Origin: an uncultured Erysipelotrichaceae bacterium
GTDB taxonomy: Bacteria > Bacillota_I > Bacilli_A > Erysipelotrichales > Coprobacillaceae
Direction of reading: 5' to 3'
DNA: 7,445 nucleotides
Assembly (NCBI GenBank): GCA_900544435.1
Contig: UQVG01000094.1
Location: 1 to 7,445, forward strand
The notes under the pieces are model-generated. The model did no database searches. It was not told the origin of the DNA and saw only the letters and a list, made by a program, of their open reading frames with translations. Each line of letters opens with the position of its first letter. Position 1 is the stretch's first letter. The position numbers and the translations under genes were made by a program. Of this stretch, positions 6,473 to 7,445 are shown in pieces.

Positions 6473-6501
6473 ATGATATAGACTTTTAGGTTGTTTGTCA
6501 A
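6473..6501 (-). promoter_or_regulatory. Predicted sigma-A-type promoter for the GNAT gene
   Basis: Reading minus, a consensus TTGACA (6501-6496) and TATCAT (6478-6473) are separated by 17 bp. The predicted start lies near 6466, leaving a leader of about 23 nt that contains the GGGAGG ribosome binding site. Its -35 box lies 9 bp from that of the divergent acpP promoter. Confidence 0.68.
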
Positions 6502-6510
6502 ATTGTTTTG

Positions 6511-6538
6511 TTTACAAATCAAAAGCATTTGTTATAAT
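6511..6538 (+). promoter_or_regulatory. Predicted sigma-A-type promoter for acpP
   Basis: TTTACA (6511-6516) and consensus TATAAT (6533-6538) are separated by 16 bp. The predicted start is near 6545, giving a leader of about 20 nt with the AAGGAGG site at 6551-6557. The -35 box overlaps a dyad, TTTGT-TT-ACAAA (6507-6518), which could be an operator for a fatty-acid regulator; that is inference. Confidence 0.72.
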
Positions 6539-6564
6539 AGCTGTATACAGAAGGAGGAAATAAA

Positions 6565-6792
6565 ATGGTACTTGATCAAATCAAAGAAATTTTAAAAGAT
6601 ACAATGGATATTGATGAATCAAAAATTACTTTAGATGCTAAATTAAAAGAAGATCTAGAATTAGATTCATTAGATTCAGTTGAATTAATCATGTCTGCTG
6701 AAGAAGAATTTGGAATTGAAATTCCTGATGAAGACGTTATGAATTTTAAAACAGTAAACGATATAGTAAACTATATCGAAGAACATAAATAA
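6565..6792 (+). CDS. acpP: Acyl carrier protein
   Basis: Small acidic cytoplasmic protein that carries growing acyl chains on a phosphopantetheine arm in fatty acid synthesis. At 75 residues it is of normal ACP length. The attachment site is S35 in the DLELDSLDSVEL segment, and the following helix EEEFGIEIPDED (about 46-57) is the usual ACP acidic helix II/III region. ATG 6565 follows a strong AAGGAGG ribosome binding site at 6551-6557. The gene stands alone, with its own consensus promoter and terminator and no fab or plsX gene beside it in this window. The acidic composition and DSL motif fit AcpP well. A dedicated carrier for another pathway (D-alanine or polyketide) cannot be ruled out, but no such partner genes are present. 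Confidence 0.95.
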   Translation: MVLDQIKEILKDTMDIDESKITLDAKLKEDLELDSLDSVELIMSAEEEFGIEIPDEDVMNFKTVNDIVNYIEEHK

Positions 6793-6828
6793 AAGCTATA
6801 ACAAGCATTTCGCTGTTATAGCTTTTTT
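6791..6828. terminator. Bidirectional intrinsic terminator between acpP and queT
   Basis: A perfect 13-bp stem pairs AAAAGCTATAACA (6791-6803) with TGTTATAGCTTTT (6814-6826) around a 10-nt loop, followed on the plus strand by a run of six T (6823-6828, partly in the stem). On the minus strand the stem runs into TTTTATTTAT. It begins inside the acpP stop codon (6790-6792) and ends 3 bp before the convergent transporter's stop. Confidence 0.88.
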
Positions 6829-6831
6829 ACA

Positions 6832-7311
6832 TTATTCTAAAATATATTTATTCATAAGTGTTTTATTTTTTTCTAAACATTTAAATAAGAATGCTCCAAT
6901 AATTAAAACAATAAATTCACCAATGAAAACATAGAATGCATTAATCATAAATGGTAATTCTAAAGCTAGATAAAGTTCTAAACCAACGATTAAACCATTG
7001 ACAACCCCACCAATTAAAGCTCCAGCAAAAACATTTTTAACATAATACATACCAAGACAAGCAATCAATGTTGCAGCTGTTCCAAAACAAATATCATATA
7101 GTCCCATTGGAGATGCAAGATTTGCAAGTAAACATCCAATAGTAAGTCCTGGAATAAATTTCTTGTTGTAACATGCAAGTAAAACAATAATTTCAGTTAA
7201 GCGCATTTGCACTGCTCCATAAGCAATAGGTGAAATCAAAATTGTTAAAACTGCATAAACAGCACCAATCATGGCATTCATTACAATTAATTGTACCTTT
7301 TTATTATTCAT
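6832..7311 (-). CDS. queT: QueT-type queuosine-precursor transporter (ECF S component)
   Basis: Predicted integral membrane substrate-binding (S) subunit for uptake of a queuosine precursor such as preQ0, preQ1 or queuine. It has 159 residues and about five hydrophobic segments (roughly 7-30, 39-66, 72-91, 94-116, 121-145). Family-like segments are QMRLTE (35-40), FIPGLTIGCLLANL (52-65) and ASPMGLYDICFGTAAT (66-81). ATG 7311 follows a GAGGAGGA ribosome binding site at 7325-7318 with 6 nt spacing. The leader contains a preQ1-I riboswitch, which independently supports the substrate. No EcfA or EcfT gene is in view, so it would have to share the cell's general energising module, as group II ECF transporters do. 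The C-terminus is a short charged tail. Fold and role are well supported; the exact substrate form is inferred. Confidence 0.92.
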   Translation of the reverse strand: MNNKKVQLIVMNAMIGAVYAVLTILISPIAYGAVQMRLTEIIVLLACYNKKFIPGLTIGCLLANLASPMGLYDICFGTAATLIACLGMYYVKNVFAGALIGGVVNGLIVGLELYLALELPFMINAFYVFIGEFIVLIIGAFLFKCLEKNKTLMNKYILE

Positions 7312-7348
7312 TTGTAGTCCTCCTCTTCTAAAGTACAGTTAGAAGCCA

Positions 7349-7379
7349 GATAAAATAAAAAAGATGACAGAGCCATCTT
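7349..7379 (-). terminator. Riboswitch-controlled terminator in the queT leader
   Basis: Reading minus, AAGATG (7379-7374) pairs with CATCTT (7366-7361), with an extra G-U pair inside, and the hairpin runs into TTTTTTATTTTATC. The stem is short but the T-rich tract is strong. It sits between the preQ1 aptamer and the gene, as expected for a transcriptional expression platform. Confidence 0.75.
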
Positions 7380-7389
7380 CATTACTTAT

Positions 7390-7428
7390 CCTTAGTTTTT
7401 TATACTGGGTTTGGCTCTCGAACCAGTC
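7390..7428 (-). ncRNA. preQ1-I riboswitch aptamer upstream of queT
   Basis: Reading minus, P1 is ACTGG (7427-7423) paired with CCAGT (7408-7404). The loop between them (TTCGAGAGCCAAAC) is of preQ1-I type, and the A-rich tail ATAAAAAACTAAGG (7403-7390) is the hallmark of the class, forming the pseudoknot with the loop. The position, about 80 nt before a QueT-type gene and followed by a terminator, fits a preQ1-sensing OFF switch. Within the loop, AGAGCCA (7418-7412) is complementary to TGGCTCT (7375-7369) in the terminator hairpin. Confidence 0.9.
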
Positions 7429-7434
7429 TTTGAC

Positions 7435-7440
7435 ATTATA
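7435..7440 (-). promoter_or_regulatory. -10 box of the riboswitch-queT transcript
   Basis: Reading minus, a consensus TATAAT lies 7 bp before the aptamer's first P1 base, so transcription would begin almost at the aptamer. The matching -35 box would fall beyond the right edge of the window and cannot be checked. Confidence 0.65.
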
Positions 7441-7445
7441 CTAAA

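Noticed and set aside
1..7445. CRISPR array, insertion sequence, tRNA or prophage remnant
   Set aside because: No regular spaced repeats, transposase, terminal inverted repeats, cloverleaf or phage structural genes were seen; a lone endolysin-like gene is not enough.

Overview
The window is a 7.4 kb piece of an AT-rich Bacillota-type chromosome. Strong AGGAGG-type ribosome binding sites, TTG starts, short intergenic gaps, A/T-rich terminators, a preQ1-I riboswitch before a QueT-type transporter and Firmicute-style wall hydrolases all point that way. TGG is the Trp codon at every site checked and no reading frame needs UGA recoding, so the standard bacterial code fits. The flavour resembles gut Erysipelotrichia/Coprobacillus relatives, but the sequence alone secures only the phylum-level call.

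Left to right: (1) the 3' part of a secreted zinc amidase with Ig-like modules (1-1112, +), open at the left edge, followed 22 bp later by an aldo/keto reductase with C-terminal iron-sulfur motifs (1135-2145, +). The pair ends at a strong bidirectional terminator. (2) Two tandem, clearly paralogous, secreted PcsB/CwlO-like NlpC/P60 endopeptidases on the minus strand (2184-3551 and 3645-4817), each with its own promoter and terminator. (3) A divergent GH25 lysozyme without a signal peptide (4933-5940, +). (4) A convergent GNAT acetyltransferase (5949-6443, -), divergent from a stand-alone acyl carrier protein gene (6565-6792, +). (5) A QueT-type queuosine-precursor transporter (6832-7311, -), controlled by a preQ1-I riboswitch with a transcription terminator; its -10 box sits at the right edge.

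Functionally, the first 6 kb is a cell-wall lysis and remodelling neighbourhood. Within it are predicted enzymes for the MurNAc-L-Ala amide bond (amidase), stem-peptide bonds (two NlpC/P60 proteins) and the glycan backbone (GH25). The remaining genes are housekeeping: acyl carrier, acetyltransferase, tRNA-modification precursor uptake.

Three predicted starts follow ribosome binding site position rather than longest ORF: the NlpC/P60 gene at 3551 (TTG, not the upstream GTG), GH25 at 4933 (TTG) and GNAT at 6443 (ATG, not the upstream TTG). No mobile element, CRISPR array, tRNA or rRNA was seen. I found no clearly new multi-gene system. The most informative non-coding element is the preQ1 leader, where the aptamer loop is complementary to the terminator hairpin. 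The most unusual protein feature is the cysteine-rich character of the exported wall hydrolases, including a shared N-terminal C-x12-C module in the NlpC/P60 pair.
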